A DNA stretch of 64,000 nucleotides, taken from positions 43,764-107,763 of the forward strand of contig CAVPTI010000004.1 in assembly GCA_963708775.1 (NCBI GenBank). Direction: 5' to 3'. The stretch's first letter is position 1. Every line of letters starts with the position of its first letter. The notes under the pieces are model-generated. The model did no database searches. It was not told the origin of the DNA and was given only the letters and a program-made list of their open reading frames with translations. The DNA comes from JAGVSR01 sp963708775. Lineage in GTDB: Bacteria; Pseudomonadota; Alphaproteobacteria; Rhizobiales; Hyphomicrobiaceae. Positions 18,218 to 26,752 of the stretch are shown piece by piece. A program made the translations under genes and the position numbers.

Positions 18218-20509
18218 ATGTCACCGATCAACGCGCGCATCGCCCAGGAACTCAACGTTCAACTGGCGCAAATCGATGCCGCCGTCGCCCTGTTCGAAGA
18301 AGGAGCGACCGTGCCGTTCGTAGCGCGCTATCGTAAAGAGAAGACCGGGGGGCTTGATGATACGCAACTGCGCCGCATCGAAGAACGGCTTGGCTATCTC
18401 CGCCAGCTCGAAGACCGTCGCGCCACGATTATCAAATCCATCACTGATCAAGCAAAGCTGACGCCCGATCTGCAACGAGCCATCGCCAATGCGCAGAGCA
18501 AGGTCGAACTGGAAGACCTCTACGCGCCCTTCAAACCCAAGCGTCGCACCAAAGCCCAGATGGCGCGCGAGAGCGGTCTGGAACCGCTCGCACTGTCCCT
18601 CCTGTCCAATCCCTCGCTCGATCCAACGACGGAAGCACGCACATACATCGATGCGGAAAAAGGCGTTTCAGACACCGCCGCCGCACTCGATGGCGCCCGG
18701 TCCATCCTGGTAGAACGCATCGGAGAGAATGCGAAACTCGTCGGCGACTTGCGCGAGTGGCTCTGGGATAACGGACAGCTTTCCTCTCGCGTGCAGAAAG
18801 GCAAGGCGGCCGAGGGCGCCAAATTCTCCGACTACTTTGACTTCGGTCAGTCAATCCGCGATCTCCCTTCCCACCGTGCGCTGGCTCTTCTGCGTGGCAG
18901 GAATGAAGGCGTGCTCGCCCTTGACCTCGACGTTGCGTCAGAAGCCAACCGCCCGCATCCCGCCGAACTCAAGATCATGTCCGCCTTCGCAATTGCCAGT
19001 CGCGGTAGGCCGGCCGATAGCTGGCTCGCCGAGACCGTGAAGCAGGCATGGAAAGCGAAGTTGCACCCATCACTGGAGACCGATCTCCTCGCACGGCTCA
19101 AGGAACGCGCCGACCGAGGCGCCATCGAAATATTCAAGTCGAACCTCAAGGATCTTCTGCTGGCCGCGCCCGCCGGCCCGCGCGTGACGATGGGGCTCGA
19201 CCCAGGGATCCGCACGGGCGTCAAAGTCGCCGTCGTTGATCAGACGGGCAAACTGCTCGACACAGCCACCGTCTATCCTCACGAACCGCGCAAGGACTGG
19301 AACGGCGCACTCGCAACCCTCGCCGCTCTTTGCATCAAGCATAAGGTCGATGTGATCGCCATCGGCAACGGAACCGCAAGCCGCGAAACAGAAAAATTGG
19401 CATCGGATTTAATCAAGCACCTGCCCGGTTTAAAGCCCAAAAAGGCCTTGGTCTCGGAAGCCGGCGCGTCTGTCTATTCCGCATCTGAACTCGCCGCCAA
19501 CGAGTTTCCCAATCTCGACGTCAGCTTACGCGGTGCCGTCTCCATCGCTCGTCGTCTCCAAGATCCGCTGGCGGAACTCGTCAAGATCGAGCCGAAGGCC
19601 ATCGGTGTCGGTCAATATCAACACGACGTCGATCAGACCGATCTCGCCCGCTCACTGGACGCCGCCGTTGAGGACTGCGTCAACGCCGTCGGGGTGGACG
19701 TGAACATGGCGTCCGCCCCACTCTTGGCTCGCGTTGCAGGATTGAACGCCACCATCGCTCAGAACATCGTCCTTCACCGCGACCAACACGGAGCGTTCAA
19801 AAAGCGAACTGATATCAAGAAAGTCGCGCGCCTGGGTCCCAAGGCCTTCGAACAGTCGGCCGGATTTCTCCGCATCATGAATGGGGCCAATCCGCTTGAC
19901 GCCTCCGCCGTCCACCCCGAAGCCTACATGGTCGTTGAGCGCATCGCAGAGACGACGAAGAAACCGCTGAAAGCGCTGATCGGCGATGGCCCGTTTCTGC
20001 GCACACTCAATCCCGCCCAATATGCCGATGCCGTTTTTGGAATTCCGACCGTCAGTGACATTCTCGCCGAACTAGAAAAGCCCGGACGCGATCCAAGGCC
20101 TGAGTTCAAAACCGCTGTGTTCGAAGAGGGCGTCGAAAAGCTGTCCGATTTGCGCCCCGGGCTGGCGTTGGAAGGCGTCGTGACAAACGTCACGGCTTTC
20201 GGAGCCTTTGTCGATATCGGCGTCCATCAAGACGGCCTCGTCCATGTCTCCGAATTGGCCGACCGGTTCGTCAAAGACCCCCGCGATATCGTTAAAGCCG
20301 GCGATATCGTCCGCGTCCGCGTCAAGGACGTCGACATCGACCGCAAGCGTATCGCACTTACGATGAAATCAGGAGCACTCGACACAGGTACCACCCGAAC
20401 GGCAAAGACGGCTCCTCCGCAGACCGGGACGACTTCAACCAAAAGCCCGCCTCGATCCGAAACTGAATCCGCCCTCGCCGCCGCCCTGCGCCGCGCGCGC
20501 GAAAAATGA
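18218..20509 (+). CDS. tex: Tex family RNA-binding transcription accessory protein
   Basis: 763 aa from ATG 18218 (MSPINARIAQELNVQLAQID); the extension to 18125 has no family resemblance. Order: N-terminal Tex helical domain (ATVPFVARYRKEKTGGLDD), YqgF-like RNase H fold (TMGLDPGIRTGVKVAVVD), helix-hairpin-helix region (YQHDVDQTDLARSLDAAVED) and C-terminal S1 domain (GVVTNVTAFGAFVDIGVHQD). The tail is rich in Thr/Ser and basic residues. Cytoplasmic nucleic-acid-binding housekeeping protein. Confidence 0.96.
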   Translation: MSPINARIAQELNVQLAQIDAAVALFEEGATVPFVARYRKEKTGGLDDTQLRRIEERLGYLRQLEDRRATIIKSITDQAKLTPDLQRAIANAQSKVELEDLYAPFKPKRRTKAQMARESGLEPLALSLLSNPSLDPTTEARTYIDAEKGVSDTAAALDGARSILVERIGENAKLVGDLREWLWDNGQLSSRVQKGKAAEGAKFSDYFDFGQSIRDLPSHRALALLRGRNEGVLALDLDVASEANRPHPAELKIMSAFAIASRGRPADSWLAETVKQAWKAKLHPSLETDLLARLKERADRGAIEIFKSNLKDLLLAAPAGPRVTMGLDPGIRTGVKVAVVDQTGKLLDTATVYPHEPRKDWNGALATLAALCIKHKVDVIAIGNGTASRETEKLASDLIKHLPGLKPKKALVSEAGASVYSASELAANEFPNLDVSLRGAVSIARRLQDPLAELVKIEPKAIGVGQYQHDVDQTDLARSLDAAVEDCVNAVGVDVNMASAPLLARVAGLNATIAQNIVLHRDQHGAFKKRTDIKKVARLGPKAFEQSAGFLRIMNGANPLDASAVHPEAYMVVERIAETTKKPLKALIGDGPFLRTLNPAQYADAVFGIPTVSDILAELEKPGRDPRPEFKTAVFEEGVEKLSDLRPGLALEGVVTNVTAFGAFVDIGVHQDGLVHVSELADRFVKDPRDIVKAGDIVRVRVKDVDIDRKRIALTMKSGALDTGTTRTAKTAPPQTGTTSTKSPPRSETESALAAALRRAREK

Positions 20510-20552
20510 TCCGCTACCGCAACTCGCGTTCCATTGATTTCAGAACGCCTTC

Positions 20553-20577
20553 GGAACATTTCGAGCAGAGTGACGTT
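20553..20577 (+). promoter_or_regulatory. EcfG-type (general stress response) promoter
   Basis: GGAAC, 16-bp spacer, CGTT: an exact match to the alphaproteobacterial EcfG consensus (GGAAC-N16/17-CGTT). It ends 60 bp before the small DUF6494-like gene at 20638, in the right orientation. Confidence 0.65.
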
Positions 20578-20637
20578 TGGACCTCTCATTGTGTGGCGTG
20601 AAAGCCAATTGCGCCTCCAAACCGGCGGGTGTCGAAA

Positions 20638-20832
20638 ATGGAAAACGAGAAATTCAATTTGTCGCTACGCAAGTATTTGAAGCGCGTCGGTGTCACGTCG
20701 CAGCAAGAGGTCGAACGGCTCGTGCGCGAATGCCCCGTGCCGGCCGGCACAACGCTTCGGCTGCGGATGGTGCTCACAGCGGAAGGAACGGATTTAAATC
20801 ACGTAGTCGAGGACGACATCGAGACTAGGTAG
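20638..20832 (+). CDS. DUF6494-like small protein
   Basis: 64 aa starting MENEKFNLSLRKYLKRVGV. The pattern of an N-terminal SLRKYLK-VGVTSQ segment and a C-terminal LRMVLTAEGTDLNHVVEDDI matches what is remembered of the DUF6494 family. A GTG at 20629 is an alternative start. The EcfG-type promoter upstream predicts induction in the general stress response. Confidence 0.7.
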   Translation: MENEKFNLSLRKYLKRVGVTSQQEVERLVRECPVPAGTTLRLRMVLTAEGTDLNHVVEDDIETR

Positions 20833-20994
20833 CCACTCCCCCCACGCAGTCAGGCGACGCAACCGTCCAGCCACGCCCATTAGAACGGCTTCCAAGAGAC
20901 TTGTTGATCCCGATCAAGGTTGAGCGGTGGGTCTTGCGCGACACCCCTACTGGGGGAGTTCGTCTCTGCCCTTCGCAACACAAGGCCGACATGC

Positions 20995-22065
20995 ATGGAC
21001 CTCGATCGCCCGGATACACTGCGTCTCAATTTTGTTCAGGGCTTCCCGCAAGCTTTGCTACATGCGCCATCACGGGAACTGTGGCGACATTTACCTGGCC
21101 CGACCTTGTTCGACATTACAGGAAAGCACGCCGCGCCACTGTTCGTTAGTGTCTTGTTGCATGGCAACGAGAGCACGGGATGGGCCGCGCTTCAGTCTGT
21201 CCTCAATCGGCACCATGGGCATCTGCCTCGCAGACTTCTGCTGTTCGTCGGCAACGTCGACGCGGCCGGACACACTGTCCGGACACTTGCCAGTCAAAAT
21301 GATTACAATCGAAGCTGGCCGGGCACCCTTGACAACCTAACTCCAGAAGCCCGGTTGATGCGCGAAGTGGTCGACGCCGTTCGTGTCCACCAGCCTGTCG
21401 GGAGTATCGATATTCACAATAATACGGGTCACAATCCGCACTACGCATGCATCAACCGGTGGGACGAACGATACCTCCAGTTGGCGCGGCTTTTCAGCCG
21501 TACCGTCGTCTTCTTTGAACGCCCTCTTGGTGTGCAGTCCGCAGCTTTGTCAGAAATCTGCCCTGCGGTTACTGTTGAATGCGGACTTGCCGGCGGGCCG
21601 GAAGGCGTCGCACATGCCGCTGAATTTATCGAAGCAGCACTCGCAATCGACCACTTGCCCGATCGTCCCGTTCCCGACGGTGATCTCGACCTGATGCAGA
21701 CGCATGCCATCATCAAAATTCCGCCGGGGGCAACAGTGTCTTTCGATGGGGATGACGCGGATTTCCAGTTCCGATCTGATCTGGACCGCCTGAACTTCTC
21801 GGAATTGGAGCCGGGAACCTTGTTTGGACGCCTGGGTTCGCGCCAGCAGCACCAGTTCGTTGTCGAACCCGGTGGACCACATGCGGGAATGTTAGACTAC
21901 TTTACGTACGACGGCGGCGAAATACGGCTCCGCAAGCGTGCCATACCCGCCATGCTCACGCGTGACAGCCAAGCGATTCGGCTGGATTGTCTTGGTTATC
22001 TGATGCATCGCGTTGCACGGGACGGGTCACGATTGGTCGAAGCTGATACTGCTGCAGTGGGATGA
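20995..22065 (+). CDS. M14-type zinc carboxypeptidase / succinylglutamate desuccinylase-like protein
   Basis: 356 aa from ATG 20995. The zinc ligands His56 and Glu59 are visible in LLHGNESTG, the third ligand probably His in SIDIHNNTGHNPH, and the catalytic glutamate probably in VTVECGLAGGPEG. This is the AstE/aspartoacylase side of the M14 family. The upstream extension to 20920 overlaps poorly conserved sequence. The next gene, an ATP-grasp ligase, begins 4 bp after its stop, so the pair is an operon: one enzyme forms and the other could hydrolyse an amide or peptide bond. Substrate unknown. Confidence 0.82.
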   Translation: MDLDRPDTLRLNFVQGFPQALLHAPSRELWRHLPGPTLFDITGKHAAPLFVSVLLHGNESTGWAALQSVLNRHHGHLPRRLLLFVGNVDAAGHTVRTLASQNDYNRSWPGTLDNLTPEARLMREVVDAVRVHQPVGSIDIHNNTGHNPHYACINRWDERYLQLARLFSRTVVFFERPLGVQSAALSEICPAVTVECGLAGGPEGVAHAAEFIEAALAIDHLPDRPVPDGDLDLMQTHAIIKIPPGATVSFDGDDADFQFRSDLDRLNFSELEPGTLFGRLGSRQQHQFVVEPGGPHAGMLDYFTYDGGEIRLRKRAIPAMLTRDSQAIRLDCLGYLMHRVARDGSRLVEADTAAVG

Positions 22066-22069
22066 CAAA

Positions 22070-23590
22070 GTGACGGAACACACAGGCGTTGGCTGCACGG
22101 AGCAGGAACGCTTCAACGTTCTGCAAACGATGCTGGCCCAGCAATATCAGACAGTTTTCACTGATACCAAAGCCACTCGCACGGTCCTTGTTCTCCCCAG
22201 TCTGAGCCTCGACCCGCAGGTAATGGCGAAAGTCTCCGGTGTCGCTCACTATGAGGAGCGGATGCTGTGCCTGCTCATGCTTTTGCGCATGCCACGAACA
22301 CGGGTCATCTACATTTCAAGCACTCCCATCTCGTCCACCATCATTGACTACTACCTCCATCTCTTGACGGGGGTACCAAGCGAGCACGCCCGCCGCCGTT
22401 TGACCCTTCTATCTTGCGACGACAATCAGTTCGCGCCTCTCACGCAAAAAATTCTCGATCGACCGCGACTGCTGGAACGACTGAAGGAAGCTATTGGCGA
22501 TCCTACGGTCGCACACATGACATGCTTCACGGTGTCCGAGCTCGAACGCCGGCTCGCGCTCACCCTTGGCATCCCCATTTACGGCTGCGATCCCGCACTC
22601 CTCCATTGGGGTTCAAAAAGCGGATCGCGTAAAATCTTCCGCGAAGCCGGCATTGATTTTCCTGCGGGCTTTGAAGACCTCGGCAGCATGGACGATGTAG
22701 CGCGCGCTCTTTCGCAATTGAAAAGCGAACGCGTCGAACTTGCGAAGGCGGTGGTCAAGATCAATGAAGGCTTTTCCGGCGAGGGCAACGCCGTCTTTGA
22801 TTTTTCAGGCGCACCGCAAGGATCGGCCCTGCTGCCGTGGGTCAAACAAAAACTTTCAGATCTCGCCTTCGAAGCCAAGGACATGACCTTTGAACTCTAT
22901 GAGAGCAAGCTCGCTGCCATGGGCGGTATCGTTGAGGAATGGATCCCGGGCGCGGTCAAAGAGAGCCCATCCGTCCAGTTTCGAGTCGATCCCTTGGGGC
23001 GTCTTGAAACCATCTCCACCCACGATCAAATCCTGGGCGGAAAGAACGGCCAGATTTTCCTTGGAGCACGTTTCCCAGCTGCTGATGCCTATCGTCTGGA
23101 CATCCAGCGAGACGGACAGAAGGCGGCGCAAGCTCTCGCGCAAAAAGGTGTGCTTGGCCGGTTTGGCATCGACTTCGTTTCCGTCAAACAAGACGACGGT
23201 TGGAGGCACGTGGCGATTGAAATCAATCTGCGCAAGGGCGGCACCACGCACCCGTTCCAAATGCTGCAATTCCTCACCGACGGTCACTACGATCCCACGT
23301 CAGGACTTTTCCTGACGCCCTCAGGCAAGCCGCGCTGCTATTATGCATCCGACAATCTGGAGTCGGAAAAATACCGCGGCCTGACACCCGACGATCTCAT
23401 AGACATATCCGTATTGAACGATCTCCACTTCAATGCGGCGACAGCTGAGGGCGTCGCCTTTCACCTCATCGGCGCCCTCTCAGAGTTCGGCAAACTCGGC
23501 ATCGTAGCCATAGGTGAAACCTATGATCGCGCCGACGCACTTTACCGCAAGTCGGTAGCTGTTCTCGACCGGGAAGCCGGCAGAACCTGA
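22070..23590 (+). CDS. ATP-grasp peptide ligase, PGM1-related
   Basis: 506 aa from GTG 22070 (TEHTGVGCTEQERF); a TTG at 22013 would overlap the peptidase. The C-terminal two thirds has ATP-grasp features: KSGSRKIFREAGIDFPAGFE (lid and first strand), LAKAVVKINEGFSGEGNAVF with the P-loop-like Gly-rich turn, EEWIPGA, and the metal-binding IEINLRKGGTTHPF. It resembles the PGM1-type ligases known from pheganomycin biosynthesis, which join peptides to nonstandard amino acids. The N-terminal part (IYISSTPISSTIIDYYLHLL) is typical of the same family. Coupled to the M14 peptidase. Confidence 0.82.
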   Translation: MTEHTGVGCTEQERFNVLQTMLAQQYQTVFTDTKATRTVLVLPSLSLDPQVMAKVSGVAHYEERMLCLLMLLRMPRTRVIYISSTPISSTIIDYYLHLLTGVPSEHARRRLTLLSCDDNQFAPLTQKILDRPRLLERLKEAIGDPTVAHMTCFTVSELERRLALTLGIPIYGCDPALLHWGSKSGSRKIFREAGIDFPAGFEDLGSMDDVARALSQLKSERVELAKAVVKINEGFSGEGNAVFDFSGAPQGSALLPWVKQKLSDLAFEAKDMTFELYESKLAAMGGIVEEWIPGAVKESPSVQFRVDPLGRLETISTHDQILGGKNGQIFLGARFPAADAYRLDIQRDGQKAAQALAQKGVLGRFGIDFVSVKQDDGWRHVAIEINLRKGGTTHPFQMLQFLTDGHYDPTSGLFLTPSGKPRCYYASDNLESEKYRGLTPDDLIDISVLNDLHFNAATAEGVAFHLIGALSEFGKLGIVAIGETYDRADALYRKSVAVLDREAGRT

Positions 23591-23606
23591 GGCGGACTGT
23601 TGGCCG

Positions 23607-24605
23607 CTAATCAGAAATCTGGAGCTCCACACGCCGGTCAAGTTCATAGAGTTGATCAAGCGGCAGCAGGGTCCGGTCCACACCTAGGAAGGGCACCGTA
23701 TCGCCTTTGGGAAGAATCTCCACCCGCCCTGCATAGCCTCCCGCACGCAGGAAATCAGAGACCGTCTCAAGCCGGTCGGCCGACAATCTCATATTGAATT
23801 CGGGCGTCCCACGCTCGTCGGCGTGTCCAGTCATACTGATTGATGACGGCTTCTTGAGGAGAAGATAGTCGAGCAGCAACTGAGCAGCCTTCGCGCCATC
23901 GTCTGTGAATGCCGCCTCGCGAAAGATGAACTTAATCGGGACAGGCAAGACGTCAGCACTGGTTGTTACGGTCAAATTCTCACCTGCCGTGGCAACGAGC
24001 ACGTCCGAAACCCGGCGCTCTGCAACCACATCGCCAGTCTCAGCCACATTTGGTGTCGGTTCGCTGATTTTAGTGCGCTGTTCGGCATCTGCCCGCGCGC
24101 GCTCCACCCGGAGACGCAGCTCGTCCATGAGATGCGCAGAAACAGCTTCGGCTGAGCGCAACTCAAAGCCGGCATTCGCTAGGACACGAGGCGCTGGTGA
24201 TTGCTGCTGAACTGAGCCAAGTTGAACCGACAGCTTCGGGTTGGGTTTGGGTATCCGCTGTTCCGTAACCAAAACCCACTCGCCGTTCTCGTCCGTGTTT
24301 GCCGTTCCGATTGGCACACCGTCGGCCACTACCGTGACAACGGCATTAGGCACCGTTCGCCCAGCAAAGACCGATGTTCCGTTGGGGTCGACTTTAGCAA
24401 CATCGAACGGCCCAGATGGAGCACGTTCTGCTGCCGCTGCAGTATCGGAAGGGGGACGCAACGCAGGCTCGCGCTCCCCGCCGACGACCCGCTCCTCCTG
24501 CTCGATGAGTCCAAGTTTTTCGACAGCACCGGGCAGGTCGGTCAGGAACATTGCTCCACCGACTAGGGCAACGAGAATGACAAGAAGCGCCGCGAAATAA
24601 TGCAT
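23607..24605 (-). CDS. OmpA-family protein with an Ig-like module
   Basis: 332 aa. One N-terminal membrane anchor (FAALLVILVALVGGAMFLT), an acidic Ala/Pro-rich linker, a short Ig-like or Big module (GTSVFAGRTVPNAVVTVVADG...GEWVLVTE), a coiled stretch, and a C-terminal OmpA domain with SISMTGHADERGTPEFNMRLSADRLETV, the peptidoglycan-binding pattern. Predicted inner-membrane anchored and periplasmic. Convergent with the ligase gene, 16 bp apart. Confidence 0.85.
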   Translation of the reverse strand: MHYFAALLVILVALVGGAMFLTDLPGAVEKLGLIEQEERVVGGEREPALRPPSDTAAAAERAPSGPFDVAKVDPNGTSVFAGRTVPNAVVTVVADGVPIGTANTDENGEWVLVTEQRIPKPNPKLSVQLGSVQQQSPAPRVLANAGFELRSAEAVSAHLMDELRLRVERARADAEQRTKISEPTPNVAETGDVVAERRVSDVLVATAGENLTVTTSADVLPVPIKFIFREAAFTDDGAKAAQLLLDYLLLKKPSSISMTGHADERGTPEFNMRLSADRLETVSDFLRAGGYAGRVEILPKGDTVPFLGVDRTLLPLDQLYELDRRVELQISD

Positions 24606-24612
24606 GGCGTGG

Positions 24613-24658
24613 GTCCGGGGGTGACCAGTGTCAGAGACCAGTGTCCGGGGTTGACCAG
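24613..24658. repeat. Two 16-bp direct repeats upstream of the OmpA-type gene
   Basis: GTCCGGGGGTGACCAG and GTCCGGGGTTGACCAG (one mismatch) start 30 bp apart, directly before the 24605 start codon. They may be a pair of operator sites or a short slippage duplication. Confidence 0.5.
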
Positions 24659-24761
24659 AACATAAAGTCTACAATGTCTCCCACATGCAGAGTAGCAAAT
24701 CCTGCGGTCGGGATTAACGCCCTGCTCCCACCGCAGGCTGACGGTCGAACACAGCTCCGTT

Positions 24762-25130
24762 CTAGGGTCGCGGTCCTTTGCTGTCCGCTTCCTGCGATGT
24801 GCTCTTCGTTTCTTCCTCATAGTCGATCGCTGGCTGGCCGGTCTCATCTTGCGAATAGGTAAACCGCACCCATTTTCTGCTGTGATCAGATAATTCCATG
24901 AGATAGCGGCAGGTGAGCGACTTATCCGAACGGGCCACTTCTTCATCTTGGCTCAAGGACGTGATGGTCAGGTGGCTGTCTTCAAGAACCTGCTCCCCAC
25001 CTTGGACAAAGAAGTCCTTGACCGCTGTATCTGAACAAATGGACTCTGCATGTGCCGCGGGGACTGCGCTGACCAGCACCGCGCAAGACAATCCGGCCTG
25101 AAGCATCCGCACGAGATGTAATCGGCACAT
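24762..25130 (-). CDS. Secreted hypothetical protein
   Basis: 122 aa from ATG 25130. Signal peptide MLQAGLSCAVLVSAVPAAHA follows a short basic start (MCRLHLVR). Two cysteines remain in the mature protein (ESICSD and LTCRYLM), likely a disulfide. Polar, acidic C-terminus. Longer ORF to 25223 lacks a signal peptide at its start. No family known. Confidence 0.65.
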   Translation of the reverse strand: MCRLHLVRMLQAGLSCAVLVSAVPAAHAESICSDTAVKDFFVQGGEQVLEDSHLTITSLSQDEEVARSDKSLTCRYLMELSDHSRKWVRFTYSQDETGQPAIDYEEETKSTSQEADSKGPRP

Positions 25131-25275
25131 GGAGAAAACCCCTTGGAGCCAGCGGTCACTCCGACACGGGCAATCTACAACAGATGGGCGCGCCCAAGAA
25201 TACTGGCAAGGCCCAAACACCAACTGGCCAGTACCGGACTAGCACCGCCGATTGCCAAGCTTCAGCTGCAACGGT

Positions 25276-25704
25276 CTAGGGAGCGGGCTGCGGGTTGACG
25301 GGTTGTCCTGTTGAAGGCACCCCCGTCGAAGCCATATCTCCCGTCGTGTAGACAGCCACGCCGAAGAGAACGGCAAACAAGACCGCCGTTATGAGAGCGC
25401 TGACGAAGCGATTATTGAAGGAGATAAAGTTTGCGATGAGATCGAGCACAAAAACCAGCCCAGCGGCCATCAACACCATCTGAACCCAGGTATCTCGGGT
25501 CGCCTCCTTCAGCTCAGGCGGAAGCACTGTTTTGTCGACGGTATAGATCAAGGCAGCATAGAAAACCGCGAACACCAGGGCAGTCACAAGGGCGTTCACA
25601 AAGCGGTTGCTGAAGGTCAGAGCATTTCCCAGGTAGGCAATGACGAAGAGGATACCTGATCCAACCAGAACATTTGCGAGCAATGCGGTTTCGGAGGGTG
25701 ACAT
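25276..25704 (-). CDS. Four-segment membrane protein with internal duplication
   Basis: 142 aa. Two homologous halves: GNALTFSNRFVNALVTALVF in the first and ANFISFNNRFVSALITAVLF in the second, each preceded and followed by a hydrophobic segment. That gives four predicted membrane helices and a short Pro-rich tail (GQPVNPQPAP). The halves look like a fused tandem duplicate of a two-helix unit. Function unknown. Confidence 0.7.
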   Translation of the reverse strand: MSPSETALLANVLVGSGILFVIAYLGNALTFSNRFVNALVTALVFAVFYAALIYTVDKTVLPPELKEATRDTWVQMVLMAAGLVFVLDLIANFISFNNRFVSALITAVLFAVLFGVAVYTTGDMASTGVPSTGQPVNPQPAP

Positions 25705-25854
25705 CCGCTTCTCCTGAGGTGCTGCTGATCAAGCGAGCGTCATACGCCTTCACCCCATTGTCAATCTGCCATCAACTTTGACCGCTATGCACCATGTCAA
25801 GCCATCCAAACGGAACATCGTTCATGTTCCTCGCTGTCGCGCTCAGAACTGCCG

Positions 25855-26196
25855 CTACTTCGGGACCCTTAGCGACATGATGTAGGCGATCACGTCTCGG
25901 AGTTCCGTGTTGGTGAAAGAAACTTTCGGCATTGCGGGATGCGGAAAGATGATGGCTCCAGCCAAACGTTCTTGAGATTGATCGGGTCTGTTCGCAATCG
26001 AGTAAAAGCTGGAGATGTCTGACTTGGCGACGTTTCCGGGGCTCGCGTCGACGACGTGACATGTCGAACAAAGGCTTTCCGCCAAGTCCCTACCCCTCCC
26101 CGGGTCAGCGACGACCGATTGAGCGAGGGCGGGATATGACCAAAGCGGCAGCATAAGCGTCACAAGCAAAGTCTTCTCAAACCGTCTCATCATCAT
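25855..26196 (-). CDS. Small class I c-type cytochrome
   Basis: 113 aa with signal peptide (MLPLWSYPALAQS), one haem site CSTCH near residue 44 and a candidate methionine axial ligand in HPAMPKVSFTN. C-terminal helix RDVIAYIMSL is typical. Periplasmic electron carrier. ATG 26196 chosen (MMMRRFEK); the extension to 26232 is possible. No partner enzyme is adjacent except the eight-haem protein 550 bp away on the other strand. Confidence 0.85.
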   Translation of the reverse strand: MMMRRFEKTLLVTLMLPLWSYPALAQSVVADPGRGRDLAESLCSTCHVVDASPGNVAKSDISSFYSIANRPDQSQERLAGAIIFPHPAMPKVSFTNTELRDVIAYIMSLRVPK

Positions 26197-26234
26197 CGTT
26201 CTCCAGACAACATCCTCGCGATGAGAGCTCACAA

Positions 26235-26513
26235 CTAAGTCGAAGTGGCCTTGGCGTCCTCCCTGTTCTCCAGCAGATAGGTTGCGCGTAACGCTGCCGA
26301 AACTTGCTCCAATTCATACATGGATATCTCTGCTCGCATGATGGCTTCGAGCCAGCTATTGCAATTTTCCTCGGTTGCAAGTTCTAAAACAAGATACTTG
26401 AACAAGCCATCGCCCGACGCGTCGACGTCCTTGCGCCAAGTTTCACTCGTCGCGAAAGAGGCGTACGCTCCATCCGAATATGTCCGCGTCACACACACCT
26501 GAAAGCGGTTCAT
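26235..26513 (-). CDS. Unknown small protein, paralogue of the broken copy at 60146
   Basis: 92 aa starting MNRFQVCVTRTYSDGAY. Unrecognised, but the copy at 60146-60428 is clearly homologous (ETWRKDVD..GDGLF.YLVLEL and HELEQVSAALRA shared), so the frame is real. Has the length and hydrophilic/acidic balance of a cytosolic protein. 38 bp downstream comes the cytochrome c on the same strand. Confidence 0.72.
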   Translation of the reverse strand: MNRFQVCVTRTYSDGAYASFATSETWRKDVDASGDGLFKYLVLELATEENCNSWLEAIMRAEISMYELEQVSAALRATYLLENREDAKATST

Positions 26514-26752
26514 CGTCGCCAATTCTCCAGGGCCATTCATTATCTGATATGAATACATTGCTTGCGGACCCATTCACTTGATCAGGAACAAATGTTGTCT
26601 TCACCATTGCATTTGGCTTACACAATCGCCGGGTCGATCCCGGCGCGGCTCCAACCTAAAAAACAACATCAGCAACACGTCCGCTCGGCACAAATGGGCT
26701 ATAGTGCCGAAGGACCAGTCATCAATTCCCCAACTCATATGAGCGCGATTCC

